Assembly (NCBI GenBank): GCA_038496675.1
Contig: CM076648.1
Coordinates: 12,609,152 to 12,673,151 of the forward strand
DNA: 64,000 nt
From: Rachycentron canadum
Lineage: Eukaryota > Chordata > Actinopteri > Carangiformes > Rachycentridae
Direction of reading: 5' to 3'
The notes under the pieces were generated by a model. The model saw only the letters and a list, made by a program, of their open reading frames with translations. It made no database searches and was not told the origin of the DNA. Below are positions 62,498 to 64,000 of this stretch, piece after piece. The position numbers and the translations under genes were made by a program. Positions within the stretch are counted from its first letter, which is position 1; every line of letters begins with the position of its first letter.

Positions 62498-62629
62498 CTC
62501 AAGTTTGACAGCGATGGAGTGTGTGTATGCTGCGAGCTACAGCAGCAGAGTTCGAGCTGCAACAACCTGGGAGAGACGCTGAAACTGAATCCACTGAGGG
62601 ACTGCAATACCATACGCCTACGTCTCAAG
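62498..62629 (+). CDS. ENTREP/FAM189 family internal exon (cysteine-rich loop)
   Basis: This 132-bp phase-0 exon encodes 44 residues. The acceptor is strong (a C/T-rich run ending ccaccag) and the donor is gtgggtgag. The translation begins LKFDSD, then VCVCCELQQQ, CNNLGETLKLNP and ends DCNTIRLRLK. It continues directly from the exon 2.16 kb upstream and gives the joined motif EDCQL-LKFDSDGVCVCC, which I recognise as the conserved second loop of ENTREP/FAM189 proteins. It holds five cysteines, a pattern suited to a disulphide-stabilised lumenal or extracellular loop. The fourth membrane helix should follow in the next exon, but none was found before the window ends. Both exons are multiples of three, so skipping either one would keep the frame. 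A minus-strand open frame over the same bases is only a shadow. Confidence 0.92.
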
Positions 62630-64000
62630 GTGGGTGAGAGCCAGCATGTGTTTGCATAGTGCTGGATGTGAGAGCTTTGGTATTTTCACATGTAAAAAAT
62701 ATGTTATGTATATGTTGGACTGTGTTTAGACTCCAGTGAAATTCAGTTAACTTCCTTTCACTGACTGTTTTGTAAATCAATTTCCAGTTAATAGAAAACA
62801 GTGTATCCTCTTGCTTTCCAGTTTGCCATCCAGTGCCTTGTCCTTGTTCTAACTCATCTATTGTACCCATTAAGAATGGTACATATTGCTGTATTGAGCC
62901 ATGTTTCAATCACACGGTGTGATATCACTGTTGTGGATGACTGTTTTTGGCCAGATGGAGACTTTAGCTTCAAAAACAGCATCATTAAAATGGATCGGAC
63001 CCAGGTGTTGTGAGTTCAATGCATTTTTATGGTACGCCCCCTGGTTTTAGTATCCCACTAATGATGAATGATAGCAGCTCTAACTAGCCCTGCACTATTC
63101 ACACGAGACCTAATTTTCTTTATCATTATTCAGACTATTTGCTTACCACAAATAGAAAGAATCAACTCAAATGATCACGTATCAGTATCCGAAACAAAAC
63201 TTTTAAAATGTTCTCTGCTTCTAAACAACCCCACTTGCAGGTCTGGAGGCAACCTGAAAAAACAATTTTAAAAGGCAAGTTTTCTTAGGCAGGAATTAGA
63301 CTAAATCTCTAAACCTCTTTCCTGGGATGGTAGAACCTCTAAACACACAAAGTTTCACACCCTGAAATGGACGAATTAGGCTTGTGCAGTCAGACACACA
63401 TATCGTGGCAGTTTCTGGACCAACAATAACTCCAACTATTAATGATCCTTTTTTTTTTTTCAACAGTAAATTACCATCTACATAATAGAGACCCCAGTAA
63501 GAAGCTAAATATGAGTGCAAGTGTTTATCTAAGTTTTTATATATCATGAAATAAATGATGTTTGTTACATTGGGTGATAATCAATCTGGACTGGAATGAC
63601 AACTCATCAGCATCACAGGAAGCAACTGCAGTAAAGCTTGGTCTCTATCAACCAATTAATGAGATGACTAGAATTGATTCCACCCACAGTTACAGTCCTT
63701 GACCTGATATTTACAAATCAACCTTCAAAATGTGCATTGTCAGGAGTAATTCACACCGCGATATCAAATCACTCAAAAACTTTCAAATGCCTGAGAAGCT
63801 GCACTGTCTCTAAAAAACCACATTCAAAAATAACATAATGGATTCAGGCTCAGTTCTATGATGTAATATACCGCTGCCAATAAGGTATGATGTTGGCAGA
63901 CAAAATTATTGTGGAAAAAATAATAAATTCTGCTAATTTTATTATGCAAATTAGATTTTTTTTTTTAAATAAATAAATTGTCTGAACTTTTGGACTACAA
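62630..64000 (+). other. Downstream ENTREP intron (partial)
   Basis: Sequence after the donor at 62630 is AT-rich, with T-runs near 63449 and 63959 and no exon encoding the expected fourth membrane helix. The intron therefore continues past the window edge. Confidence 0.7.

Noticed and set aside
1..64000. CRISPR arrays, operons, prophage or other bacterial systems
   Set aside because: No spaced direct repeats of the right kind and no bacterial-type gene density. The sequence is vertebrate non-coding DNA.

Overview
The window looks like a stretch of teleost fish chromosome, probably a percomorph. It is AT-rich and almost entirely non-coding. It is full of (GT)n/(CA)n microsatellites and carries several dispersed repeat types that I recognise as common in percomorph genomes, such as the 'gttagcttagc' type, the 'tgctaa...ttagcatgctgatgttagcat' type and the 'cgccagtctatcg...cctacggacaattta' type. 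Most long open frames are chance frames or read through microsatellites. There is no bacterial, phage or organellar gene content.

Only two protein-coding exons can be supported, both on the + strand near the right end: 60224-60334 and 62498-62629. They are consecutive, have canonical AG/GT borders and are both phase 0. Joined, they encode the third transmembrane segment and the following cysteine-rich loop of an ENTREP/FAM189 protein, an endosomal tetraspan adaptor family. The A1 (ENTREP2) or A2 (ENTREP1) branch is most likely. No other exon of this gene was found, so most of the left 60 kb is probably a very large upstream intron or 5' flank. It contains microsatellites, old transposon relics (a Tc1/mariner-like copy near 12 kb and a hAT-like C-terminal fragment near 15.8 kb), dispersed repeats and some unique-looking stretches that may be regulatory.

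The most striking structure is a 10,018-bp palindrome at 28793-38810. Its two 5,009-bp arms mirror each other around 33801/33802 without any difference that I found, including microsatellite lengths. Its right edge coincides exactly with the only ambiguous base in the window, an n at 38811. This looks much more like a fold-back assembly error at an (AT)n hairpin than a natural palindrome. All features at 33802-38810 should be read as mirror copies.

Other notable points are a promoter-like cluster (ETS, YY1 and CRE-like motifs) at 16.2-17.05 kb next to the hAT relic, three high-quality RFX X-box palindromes (26441, 28698, 49693), a (TG)n tract about 60 bp upstream of the second exon's splice acceptor, and a nested inverted-repeat element at 47875-48025. 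I saw no convincing new multi-gene system.
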